Assembly (NCBI GenBank): GCA_019418225.1
Contig: DYCF01000009.1
Coordinates: 62,001-126,000, forward strand
Direction: 5' to 3'
DNA: 64,000 nt
From: Clostridiales bacterium
GTDB lineage: Bacteria > Bacillota > Clostridia > Lachnospirales > Cellulosilyticaceae
In this document: positions 1 through 7,339 of the stretch, piece by piece
Numbering within the stretch: position 1 is the first letter of the stretch
Layout of the letters: each line of letters opens with the position of its first letter
Position numbers and translations under genes: made by a program
The notes under the pieces: model-generated
The model's database searches: none
The model's input: only the letters and a program-made list of their open reading frames with translations
What the model was told of the DNA's origin: nothing

Positions 1-912
1 GATGTTTTCCCTTCTAAAAACACGTCAAATGTTATAGAAGAGGAAATTACATACTGCCAAGAACTTTTAAAAGTAATAAACACTAATGAAGCAATCGCTT
101 CATATCCTAAAGTAAAAGAAAAGATAAATCTTTTAGAAGAGACAGTAAATGATGATATTGAACATTTAAAGATTTCAAGTGATTGTGATGCAATGGTAGG
201 ACATAAAACAGCTGATACATCATTCTTTGGATATAAAACACATATAGCTATGACGGAGGAAAGAATCATTACCGCTGCAACGGTCAGCACTGGTGAAAAG
301 AATGATGGAAAAGAACTAAAAACATTATTAGAGAAGAGTTTAGAGACCGGCCTTGAAATAGATACTATTATAGGTGATGCAGCTTATTCTGAAAAAGGAA
401 ATATTGAATTAGCAACTGAAAATGAGATTAAGCTTGTAGCCAAATTGAATCCGTCTGTAACACAAGGAGTTAGAAAAAAAGAAGATGAATTTTTGTTTAA
501 TAAAGATGCAGGAATGTATGTTTGTAAAGCCGGTCATATGGCGATTCGAAAAGCAAGACAAGGAAAGAAAGGTGTCTCAAAAAATCAAGCAGACACCTAC
601 TATTTTGATGTTGAAAACTGTAAAGTATGTTCATTTAAAGATGGATGCTATAAAGATGGGGCTAAAAGTAAAACTTATTCTGTAACTATAAAGAGCGATA
701 TACATAAAGAACAGGTGCGTTTTCAAGAAAGTGACTATTTTAAAGAGAAATCAAAAGAGCGATATAAAATAGAAGCTAAAAATAGTGAATTAAAACATAG
801 GCATGGTTATGATGTTGCATCATCATCAGGCTTAATAGGCATGGAAATGCAAGGGGCACTGGCCATGTTCGCAGTAAATTTAAAAAGAATTATTAAGTTA
901 ATGGAGGCCTAG
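1..912 (+). CDS. IS1182-family transposase, C-terminal part (cut by left window edge)
   Basis: DDE transposase that would mobilise its own insertion sequence. The reading frame is open from base 1, so the start lies outside the window; about 303 residues are visible. The segment DAMVGHKTADTSFFGYKTH is typical of the IS1182/IS1380-like DDE core. Further on come the GDAAYS motif (second catalytic Asp region), a Cys-containing segment with CKVC and C-x5-GC spacing, and a C-terminal KSKERYKIEAKNSELKHRHG stretch that carries the final catalytic Glu region. It ends with an intact TAG after LKRIIKLMEA. No frameshift is seen in the visible part, so the element could be active if its 5' part is intact. 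Family assignment is firm; exact subgroup is not. Confidence 0.9.
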   Translation, partial: DVFPSKNTSNVIEEEITYCQELLKVINTNEAIASYPKVKEKINLLEETVNDDIEHLKISSDCDAMVGHKTADTSFFGYKTHIAMTEERIITAATVSTGEKNDGKELKTLLEKSLETGLEIDTIIGDAAYSEKGNIELATENEIKLVAKLNPSVTQGVRKKEDEFLFNKDAGMYVCKAGHMAIRKARQGKKGVSKNQADTYYFDVENCKVCSFKDGCYKDGAKSKTYSVTIKSDIHKEQVRFQESDYFKEKSKERYKIEAKNSELKHRHGYDVASSSGLIGMEMQGALAMFAVNLKRIIKLMEA

Positions 913-936
913 TACCACCATTAACTTAATAATAAA

Positions 937-985
937 GAAAAAAGGCAATTAAAATCTTGACTTTAGATTTTGATTGCCTTTTTTG
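937..985 (+). terminator. Terminator of the IS transposase
   Basis: Hairpin AAAAAAGGCAAT...ATTGCCTTTTTT with AAAATCT/AGATTTT extending the stem, followed by a T-run. It lies 25 bp after the transposase stop and is symmetric enough to work on both strands. Confidence 0.8.
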
Positions 986-1036
986 AAGTGCTTTTTTTAG
1001 GTTTATTTGAAAAACGATAGTTTTTCAGTGGCCTCT

Positions 1037-1284
1037 AAATAATAGGTGTCTTTTTTCTTGCTATATGAACTTCCTTAATCACTTCTTTACGTTATCTCAT
1101 ACTGCTTTTATGTTTTATCACATTATTTAACTACTTTTGAGCCCTAGTATTTTATATCGAAGAGCTCTACGCTATTTAGTAAATATTATATAGCTGGTTA
1201 TATTATGGTGAATTCTAGTACTAGGTTAAAATTAACTGAATATTTTGAGCTAATTTCAATATCTTTTCCCTTACACTATCTCAT
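1037..1284. other. Intergenic, no gene seen
   Basis: Between the IS end and the next terminator-like hairpin I find no open frame with a ribosome binding site, no RNA gene and no clear repeat. Confidence 0.5.
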
Positions 1285-1321
1285 ACCCACCACAGATAAT
1301 ATAAAATTATCTGTGGTGGGT
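1285..1321. terminator. Strong 16-bp hairpin
   Basis: Perfect arms ACCCACCACAGATAAT and its complement at 1285-1300 and 1306-1321 with a 5-nt loop. A poor T-tract follows, so it may be a terminator for an upstream gene displaced by the IS insertion or an insulator before the GTTAAC array. Confidence 0.6.
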
Positions 1322-1342
1322 TGCATTTTACATGCAAAATAT

Positions 1343-1418
1343 GTTAACATATAAATATAAGTTAACCTAAGTTAACTTCATACAAATCAATAGGTTAACC
1401 AGTTGCAAAAAAGTTAAC
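1343..1418. promoter_or_regulatory. Array of five GTTAAC palindromes upstream of the RHH protein
   Basis: Five GTTAAC sites at 1343, 1361, 1371, 1394 and 1413, start-to-start spacings 18, 10, 23 and 19 bp, the last only 17 bp before the ATG at 1435. An array of this density directly in front of a gene for a ribbon-helix-helix protein suggests an autoregulatory operator or a partition-like binding site. That function is inferred. Confidence 0.55.
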
Positions 1419-1434
1419 AAAAAGGAGTAAATAA

Positions 1435-2289
1435 ATGAGTGATGTAACATTTGGTGTAAAAGTAACCGAAGAAATGAAGAATGAACTAGCCGAATTAATG
1501 AGAAATAATGCATTAAGTGGTAAAGAATTTATGAGTATGCTGCTCACAAGCTATAAATTAGAAAAATCGCGTTCAGAGAGTCATTTATTTGAAAGTGATA
1601 TGAAAGAGCTACAAGTTTTGTTAAATCGCATTCAAAAACTGTATTTACATATGACAGAGAAGAGTGAGATAGCGTATGAAGAGCGTTTAAAAGGGGTAGA
1701 GGAAATTATTAATGAAAAAGAAGAAGAAGAAAAGGTATTAAGAATTGAAAATGAAAGCCTCAAAAAGCAATTAGAAGCGAGTCAAAAAGACATTCAAGAA
1801 GAATCACTTAAAGTAAAAACAGTAACTGTTCAATTAAAAGATGTTGAAGCAGAATTAGCTGATCAAAAAACGCAATTAAAGAATAATCTGCTATTACATC
1901 AAAAGTTCGAGGAAGAAGTAGAAGAATTAAAGGCGCAGTTAGAAAGCTATAAACGCTTAGAAGTAGAGATTAGTGAACGTAATGAAGAAAATAACAAATT
2001 AAAAAATAGAAATGATGAATTAGCCTCAGAAGTTTGGTTTTTACAAAGAGAAGTAGAAAAGCTTAATGAAGAAAAAAAACAGATTTTAGAAAAACACGAA
2101 GAGGAAACTAAAAAGCGTCAGGCAACTTATGAACTTGAACTTAAAAATCAATTACTCGAGCAAAAATTACAACTTACAGAAGAAATTAACGATTTAAAAG
2201 AAGTAAATCGTCAGTTAGAACGTGCTTATAATGAAAAAATCCAAGAGTTTTATGCAAAGTTACAAAATACAGGAGAAAAAAAGGAGTAA
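1435..2289 (+). CDS. Ribbon-helix-helix DNA-binding protein with long coiled coil
   Basis: 284 residues. Residues 1-45 (DVTFGVKVTEEMKNELAELM and following) read as a beta strand plus two helices like the MetJ/Arc ribbon-helix-helix fold. Residues about 50-280 are almost entirely charged heptad-type coiled coil rich in E, K, L and Q with no Gly or Pro break. This DNA-binding head plus coiled-coil tail recalls plasmid KfrA-like and chromosome-organising proteins, although KfrA itself has a different fold. It is a single gene with ribosome binding site AAGGAG, followed after about 60 bp by the unrelated FNT channel gene. The five GTTAAC sites just upstream are the obvious candidate binding sites. 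Exact function is unknown. Confidence 0.75.
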   Translation: MSDVTFGVKVTEEMKNELAELMRNNALSGKEFMSMLLTSYKLEKSRSESHLFESDMKELQVLLNRIQKLYLHMTEKSEIAYEERLKGVEEIINEKEEEEKVLRIENESLKKQLEASQKDIQEESLKVKTVTVQLKDVEAELADQKTQLKNNLLLHQKFEEEVEELKAQLESYKRLEVEISERNEENNKLKNRNDELASEVWFLQREVEKLNEEKKQILEKHEEETKKRQATYELELKNQLLEQKLQLTEEINDLKEVNRQLERAYNEKIQEFYAKLQNTGEKKE

Positions 2290-2350
2290 GATATTGAAAT
2301 TTATTCTGTATAATGGTATACTCATAAATTGAAAAAGGAGTTGTATACAA

Positions 2351-3181
2351 ATGGCAAATTATTTATCACCACAAGAAATCACAGACTACACAAGTGAAGG
2401 TGGCGTAAACAAAGTAAATCGTAGTGTGTTACTTGTATTTTTAATGGCAATTATGGCGGGTGTATATATTGCACTTGGTGGTTTTGCTTCTTCAGTAGCT
2501 GCTCACGATATCGCAAACAAAGGGATTAATAAACTTGTAACTGGTGCAGTTTTCCCAATTGGGTTAATGTTTGTAGTTATTAATGGAGCGGATCTTTTTA
2601 CAGGTAACTGCTTAATTGCACTTTCTACATTAGAAAAGCGTACAACAGTTGCACAATTTGTTAAAAACCTTGCAATTGTTTTAGTAGGAAACTTTGTAGG
2701 TGCAGTAACTGTAGCATTTTTAGTAGCAAACAGTGGACTTTTAACAATGAGTGACAATGCTTTCGGCGGTTATGTTCTCAAAACAGCTGTTAATAAAGTT
2801 AATTTAGGATTCAAAGAAGCATTTTGTTTAGCAGTGCTTTGTAATATCTTTGTATGTGCAGGGATTTGGATGATTTATGGTGCAAAAGATATTTCAGGTA
2901 AAATCTTAGCCGGATTCTTCTCAATCTTTGCTTTCGCAATTAGTGGTGCAGAGCACGTTGTTGCGAATATGTACTATATTCCAACAGCACTTTTTGTAAA
3001 ATCAAATGTAGACTTTGTAGAAGCATCACATTTAGCTGCAGATAAAATTGCAACTTTAACATGGGGTAACTTCTTTGTAAAAAATGTTATTCCAGTTACA
3101 TTAGGAAATATCGTTGGTGGTTTATTCATTGCAGTAATGTATTTCTTAATCTATAGAAAACTTACAAAACCATCTAAATAA
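2351..3181 (+). CDS. Formate/nitrite transporter (FNT) family channel
   Basis: 276-residue integral membrane protein of the FocA/NirC family, a pentameric channel for formate, nitrite or hydrosulfide. About six hydrophobic segments are visible. The signature region around residues 30-95 (GVYIALGGFASSVAAHDI, then NGADLFTGNCLIAL) matches the FNT signatures, including the GADLFTGN half-helix break. Length is standard. The start is set by AAAAGGAG 9 bp upstream, and a terminator follows, so this is a single-gene unit. In a fermenting clostridium formate export or uptake is the likely role, but substrate cannot be decided from sequence. No formate lyase gene is next to it. Confidence 0.9.
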   Translation: MANYLSPQEITDYTSEGGVNKVNRSVLLVFLMAIMAGVYIALGGFASSVAAHDIANKGINKLVTGAVFPIGLMFVVINGADLFTGNCLIALSTLEKRTTVAQFVKNLAIVLVGNFVGAVTVAFLVANSGLLTMSDNAFGGYVLKTAVNKVNLGFKEAFCLAVLCNIFVCAGIWMIYGAKDISGKILAGFFSIFAFAISGAEHVVANMYYIPTALFVKSNVDFVEASHLAADKIATLTWGNFFVKNVIPVTLGNIVGGLFIAVMYFLIYRKLTKPSK

Positions 3182-3191
3182 TTATTTACAT

Positions 3192-3236
3192 AAAGAGACG
3201 CCATATAGCCTGTTGCTATTATAGCGTCTCTTTTGT
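3192..3236 (+). terminator. Terminator after the FNT gene
   Basis: AAGAGACGCxATA...TATAGCGTCTCTTTT hairpin with T-rich tail 11 bp after the stop codon. Confidence 0.8.
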
Positions 3237-3281
3237 TTTAGTATTATAATAAGTAGTATCAATCACTAAGGAGACTTCAAT

Positions 3282-4226
3282 ATGCAAATTGAAAAAGCAG
3301 TAGTTTATTTTTTAGAAGCATTAGAGAGTGAGCAACTTTCTAAACACTCTATTCGTGCATATGGACAGGACTTAAAACAATTTATAAACTGGACATCTAA
3401 AACTGATTTAAATGAATTAGGCTTTGAGGATTTTCAGGATTATTTTATTAGTATTAAGACACTTAAAGTGACAACAATCAAACGTAAACGTGTCGTTTTA
3501 CACCGTTTTATGAAGTATTGTTATCGTAAACAACTTTGCACAGAGAAGCTTTATGAGTATATAGATCCTATTAAGAACAAGAAAACAGTTTTACCCAAAG
3601 AAGTGCTTACAAAAGAAGAGATTGTACATCTCTTTGGTTACCTAGATGAAGAAGTTAAACGATTAGAAGTAAAAAAAGATCAATCGTATTATCATTATCT
3701 TTATTATTGTGCAATTCGTAACCGCTTACTAATAAGTCTCTTACTTTATACAGGTTGTCGTGCGCATGAGGCGGTTGCTCTAAAAAAACAGGATATCAAT
3801 CTAGTAGGGCAAACTATCTTACTCTTTACCAAAGGTGCAAAGTATAATCAGATTCCTATTCATGAAGATTTATTAGCAGCTTTTACATTATATGATGAAG
3901 CCCTTCAAACTCTAAATCCAGATTTGATAAAAAATTTAGATGAAAGTATATATTTATTTCCTAGCAAAAATGATATATCTACTTACTTATCAACCCGCAC
4001 ATTACATGATTTAATGAATAAACTATCACAAGTAATGGGACGTCATATTCATGCCCATTTATTTAGACATACATTTGCTTCTTATTGCATTGCATCTAAT
4101 ATGGATATTTCTACAATTTCCTCATTAATTTCACATAGTAATCCATCTATTACACTTTCTATTTATACGCATGAAATTGATGCACATAATAAGCAAGAAC
4201 AAATCAAAAAATTAAGTTTTCAATAA
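3282..4226 (+). CDS. Tyrosine recombinase, XerC/XerD-like
   Basis: 314 residues. An N-terminal SAM-like core-binding domain (about 1-100) is followed by the catalytic domain. All catalytic positions are readable: Arg160 in TGCRAHEA, His259-x-x-Arg262 in HLFRHTF, His285 in LISHSNPS and nucleophile Tyr295 in SIYTHEI, with Lys in the expected beta-hairpin (FTKGAKY). It should therefore be active in strand exchange. It stands alone between the FNT gene and a small hypothetical gene, with no phage genes or att-like repeats next to it. Either a chromosomal Xer-type resolvase or an orphan integrase is possible; a lone gene in a chromosomal context slightly favours a Xer-like role. Confidence 0.88.
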   Translation: MQIEKAVVYFLEALESEQLSKHSIRAYGQDLKQFINWTSKTDLNELGFEDFQDYFISIKTLKVTTIKRKRVVLHRFMKYCYRKQLCTEKLYEYIDPIKNKKTVLPKEVLTKEEIVHLFGYLDEEVKRLEVKKDQSYYHYLYYCAIRNRLLISLLLYTGCRAHEAVALKKQDINLVGQTILLFTKGAKYNQIPIHEDLLAAFTLYDEALQTLNPDLIKNLDESIYLFPSKNDISTYLSTRTLHDLMNKLSQVMGRHIHAHLFRHTFASYCIASNMDISTISSLISHSNPSITLSIYTHEIDAHNKQEQIKKLSFQ

Positions 4227-4283
4227 AAATAGGTATTAAAATCCACTTATTAACTTATACTACCTAAAAAAGGAGTGAATAAT

Positions 4284-4505
4284 ATGAGTGGATATGATGA
4301 TTTAAAAAACAAATATAAAGAAGGATATCGTTGTATTTATACTGAAAAAGGTAATGACGATACAATGACAATGCATCTTAAAAACTTTAGAGAAGAAAAA
4401 ATCCATACAATCCAAGCTAAAGGGGATATGGAAATTGGGCAAATTGAAGATTTTTTAGATAAACTTAATGATATTAAGAAAAATAAAGGATCTGATTGTT
4501 ACTAA
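4284..4505 (+). CDS. Small hypothetical protein
   Basis: 73 residues from the ATG at 4284, chosen because AAAGGAG lies 8 bp upstream; an in-frame GTG at 4275 sits inside that ribosome binding site and is unlikely. The protein is hydrophilic, with two short predicted strands (RCIYTEKG, TMTMHLKNF) and a C-terminal helix (GQIEDFLDKLNDIKKNK). No signal peptide or membrane segment. I do not recognise the family. It ends just before a bidirectional terminator shared with the convergent aldehyde dehydrogenase gene. Confidence 0.7.
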   Translation: MSGYDDLKNKYKEGYRCIYTEKGNDDTMTMHLKNFREEKIHTIQAKGDMEIGQIEDFLDKLNDIKKNKGSDCY

Positions 4506-4510
4506 TAATA

Positions 4511-4548
4511 AAAAAGCAATATGTCTAGTGAAAGACATATTGCTTTTT
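4511..4548. terminator. Bidirectional terminator
   Basis: 16-bp perfect stem AAAAAGCAATATGTCT with a 6-nt loop; T-tracts on both strands serve the + small gene and the - aldehyde dehydrogenase gene. Confidence 0.85.
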
Positions 4549-4575
4549 ATTATTTTAATACATTCATAAGTTTAT

Positions 4576-5931
4576 TTAACGAATAAGTTTTTTAATAAGT
4601 GGTATTTTAGGTGCATAAGGTGGAAAGCGAAATGGTAACTCTTTTTTTCCACTTATAAGTATTGTCTTTTCGTGAGAAAATGTTTTAAAACTATGATAGC
4701 CATGATATTGTCCCATACCGCTATAGCCAACACCTCCAAATGCAGCTTCTGGATGAGTACTGTGTAAAATCGTGTCATTAACGCATCCACCGCCAAAAGA
4801 GATGTGCTTTAGTAAATATTGTATACGTTTTTTATCTTCACCAAAGATATAACAAGCTAATGGTTTCGGACGTTGTTGAATAAGGCGAATGGATTCATCT
4901 AAACGCTTAAATGGAATGATTGGCAAGATAGGACCAAATATCTCTTCAGACATAGCAGGATCATGAATACTTGCCGGATAAAGAAGAGTAGGCTCAATAT
5001 ATAAGTCATCTGTGTTAAAATGACCACCATAACAAATTTTCTCTTCATCCATCATTTGCAATAAACGTACATAATGCATTTCATTAATAATGCGTGCAAT
5101 TTGTTTTGAATTACTATAATGCTTATCTAGCACTTTAATAAGCTCTGTAATAAAGGTTTCAGCCACGTTTTCATGTACTAAAACATAGTCAGGTGCGATA
5201 CAAGTTTGTCCTGCATTAATGCATTTGCCCCATGCAATACGTTTAGCTGCCAACTTAATATCTGCGTCATAATCTACAATTGTAGGGCTTTTTCCACCAA
5301 GTTCTAATGTTACTGGTACGAGATGTGCAGCCGCCGCTGCCATAACCTTCTTTCCTACCTCAATGCTGCCAGTAAAGAAAATATAATCTAGTGGTTCTTT
5401 TAATAATTCCTCACACGCTTTAGCATCACCCTCTATAATTGTTACATAGTAAGAAGGAAAAACTTCTTCAATGATTTGACGTAGTATTTTATTAGTATAA
5501 GGTGTATACTCTGAGACTTTAATAATGCCACAATTCCCAGCCACTAATGCACCTATAAGAGGAATTATTGCTAACTGAAAGGGATAGTTAAAAGGGGTAA
5601 AAATCAATACAACGCCATAAGGTTCAGGCATAACTTTTGTTGTGCTCTCTATAAGTGGAAGTACACCCCCATAATTTTTACCTTTTGTCCATTTAGTAAT
5701 ATTTTTTAGCATATGATTTATTTCTGTAATTGTTGTATAAATCTCTGTTGTATAGGTTTCAAAAGCTGGTTTTTTAAAATCTTTATACAAGGCTTTAATA
5801 ATATCTTCCTGATGATTTAAAATAGATTTTTTTAATTTTTTTAAATAATAAATTCTAAAATTAATGTCATAAGTACGACGTGTATAAAAATAACGATGCA
5901 TTTCTTGTATATGGTTGGTAAATTTATTCAT
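4576..5931 (-). CDS. NAD(P)-dependent aldehyde dehydrogenase, class 3 type
   Basis: 451 residues, the short form typical of class 3 and fatty-aldehyde dehydrogenases, which oxidise medium to long aliphatic or aromatic aldehydes to acids. The active site is intact: Glu210 in LELGGKSP and nucleophile Cys244 in NAGQTCIAPDYV. The cofactor-binding region FTPFNYPFQL and the FFTGS motif (about residue 185) are also present. The C-terminus is rich in K, P and hydrophobics (KIPLIKKLIR), which might bring it to membranes. It is transcribed alone, divergent from the DUF3298 gene, with a 171-bp divergent promoter region between them. Confidence 0.9.
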   Translation of the reverse strand: MNKFTNHIQEMHRYFYTRRTYDINFRIYYLKKLKKSILNHQEDIIKALYKDFKKPAFETYTTEIYTTITEINHMLKNITKWTKGKNYGGVLPLIESTTKVMPEPYGVVLIFTPFNYPFQLAIIPLIGALVAGNCGIIKVSEYTPYTNKILRQIIEEVFPSYYVTIIEGDAKACEELLKEPLDYIFFTGSIEVGKKVMAAAAAHLVPVTLELGGKSPTIVDYDADIKLAAKRIAWGKCINAGQTCIAPDYVLVHENVAETFITELIKVLDKHYSNSKQIARIINEMHYVRLLQMMDEEKICYGGHFNTDDLYIEPTLLYPASIHDPAMSEEIFGPILPIIPFKRLDESIRLIQQRPKPLACYIFGEDKKRIQYLLKHISFGGGCVNDTILHSTHPEAAFGGVGYSGMGQYHGYHSFKTFSHEKTILISGKKELPFRFPPYAPKIPLIKKLIR

Positions 5932-6102
5932 TTTTTAATCCACCTTTATCCTTTCTTAAAGACAATATGAGTCTCTTTCAATTTAGGCCCTAACATATTT
6001 TTCTTAATGAAATACTTTGCAGATTTGCAAATGTTTGCTTAACATAGAAGCCATTCATTAGGGCAAAATAATAATATAAAAATACGATTCAGGGGGCTAA
6101 AT

Positions 6103-6870
6103 ATGAAAAAGAAAATTTTTAAAGCGATGCTTTACCTCTTATGTATATTCACACTTATTTCGCCCATAATGGCACAAGCAAAAACAGGAAAAAAAGACAA
6201 ACCCGGTACAGCTATTTTCGTCATGTCTGATATACCCTGTATTATGGCAACAACTAAACATATCAGTAAAGACCTTTCTACCCTTTATCTTGATATTAAG
6301 TTACCACAACTTCATGGATTTAGCGATACAAAATTTGAAAAAAGTTTAAATCATCGTTTTTTAAAAGAAGGAAAAAGTAAAGCAACTAATGCAATTCATA
6401 ATGCAGAAAGCTATAACAAAGCAAACTTAGAAGACAATATTCCACCTTTAAAATTTGAGTATTTATCTAACTATACACTTATTGAAACAGTGGATCCTTA
6501 CTTTGTCATAGAATTTTTAGATTATGAATACAGTGGTGGTGCACATGGTTTAAGTACACAAAAATATGTTGTATTAGATACTATCAATAATGAGGAAGTA
6601 TCACTTTCTAGTTTATTTAAAGCTAACGCACCTTATAAGGAGATAATTAATGAAGAAATTAACCGTCAAATTATAGCACGTACTGCAAAAGGTGAATTTT
6701 TCTTCACTGGTAGTGATGGCTTTTCTGGAATCAAAGATAATGTACAATTTTATATCAATAAATATGGTCAGCTTGTAATTGTTTTTAACGTATATGAAAT
6801 TGCTCCTTATGCAGCAGGTGTTGTTGAGTTTCCTATTAATTCTGATATATTACAAAGCATTCTTAAATAA
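6103..6870 (+). CDS. Secreted DUF4163/DUF3298 (PdaC/RsiV-like) protein
   Basis: 255 residues with an N-terminal signal peptide (basic start, hydrophobic core, cleavage likely after MAQA near residue 26). The following domain has the SGGAHG motif (about residues 146-151), which is characteristic of the DUF3298 family found in the extracellular parts of RsiV anti-sigma factors and PdaC-type peptidoglycan deacetylases. No deacetylase domain follows and there is no transmembrane anchor beyond the signal, so this is a free-standing extracytoplasmic version. Family members bind lysozyme or act on cell wall in other bacteria; whether this one does is not visible. AGGGGG ribosome binding site 6 bp before the ATG. 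Confidence 0.8.
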   Translation: MKKKIFKAMLYLLCIFTLISPIMAQAKTGKKDKPGTAIFVMSDIPCIMATTKHISKDLSTLYLDIKLPQLHGFSDTKFEKSLNHRFLKEGKSKATNAIHNAESYNKANLEDNIPPLKFEYLSNYTLIETVDPYFVIEFLDYEYSGGAHGLSTQKYVVLDTINNEEVSLSSLFKANAPYKEIINEEINRQIIARTAKGEFFFTGSDGFSGIKDNVQFYINKYGQLVIVFNVYEIAPYAAGVVEFPINSDILQSILK

Positions 6871-6935
6871 AATTGTCATCTTTGACTTTTTAGTGTAATA
6901 TAAAGTTAGTATATTATTCTAAAGAGGAGGAAATC

Positions 6936-7301
6936 ATGTACAAATCAAAGATGTACACGACGAAACATCATATATCACAGAAAAAATTATGGATGCTTTT
7001 ACTAATTATAAGTGTACTTGCTGTGAGTTTCTTAACATTAGGCTCAATGAATAACTATGAAAATCCTTCATTAACAGGTAAATGGATTTCTACTGAGACA
7101 GGTGCAACTGTTAAGTTTACTCAAGATGAGCGAGTTATTCTTTCAGCAAGTCCACTTACTGGTACTTATCATATTATTTCTCCTAATACGATGGAATATA
7201 CAATAGATGATTTAACTTTTACGATGTCTTATCGTATTGAAGGTAGATATTTGTATTGGGGGATGAATGATGAAGCACAGGAATGCTTTAAAAGAAAATA
7301 A
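6936..7301 (+). CDS. Membrane-anchored small beta-rich protein (DUF5640-like)
   Basis: 121 residues. One transmembrane helix at about 19-39, short basic cytoplasmic tail, then an extracellular domain of about 75 residues with alternating strands (GKWISTETGATVKFTQD, GTYHIISPNTMEYTIDD, YLYWGM). The LTGKW start and the GTY repeat resemble small lipocalin-like or DUF5640 modules. Ribosome binding site GAGGAGG. It lies between another secreted protein and the ParB-like/BMP gene, but no common operon is demonstrated. Function not known. Confidence 0.65.
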   Translation: MYKSKMYTTKHHISQKKLWMLLLIISVLAVSFLTLGSMNNYENPSLTGKWISTETGATVKFTQDERVILSASPLTGTYHIISPNTMEYTIDDLTFTMSYRIEGRYLYWGMNDEAQECFKRK

Positions 7302-7339
7302 ATCCCTTTATTCTCTCACATGAAAGTAGGGTGAACATC

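Larger units (their letters stand above)
1..1036 (+). mobile_element. Right part of an IS1182-family insertion sequence
   Basis: Transposase end plus about 125 bp of 3' noncoding DNA. The likely terminus is the TTTTTCAGTGGCCTC stretch near 1021-1035, just after an internal GAAAAACGATAGTTTTTC palindrome. The left end is outside the window, so the terminal inverted repeat cannot be matched and the boundary is a guess. Confidence 0.45.

Noticed and set aside
1343..1418. GTTAAC array as a CRISPR repeat set
   Set aside because: Units are only 6-8 bp with irregular 10-23 bp spacing and no cas genes; no CRISPR array is seen anywhere in the window.
2503..2757. 84-codon open frame opposite the FNT channel gene
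   Set aside because: Antisense shadow of a well-supported gene, no ribosome binding site; the same applies to other antisense frames such as 11513-11887, 19015-19251, 42465-42749, 47371-47649 and 55919-56164.
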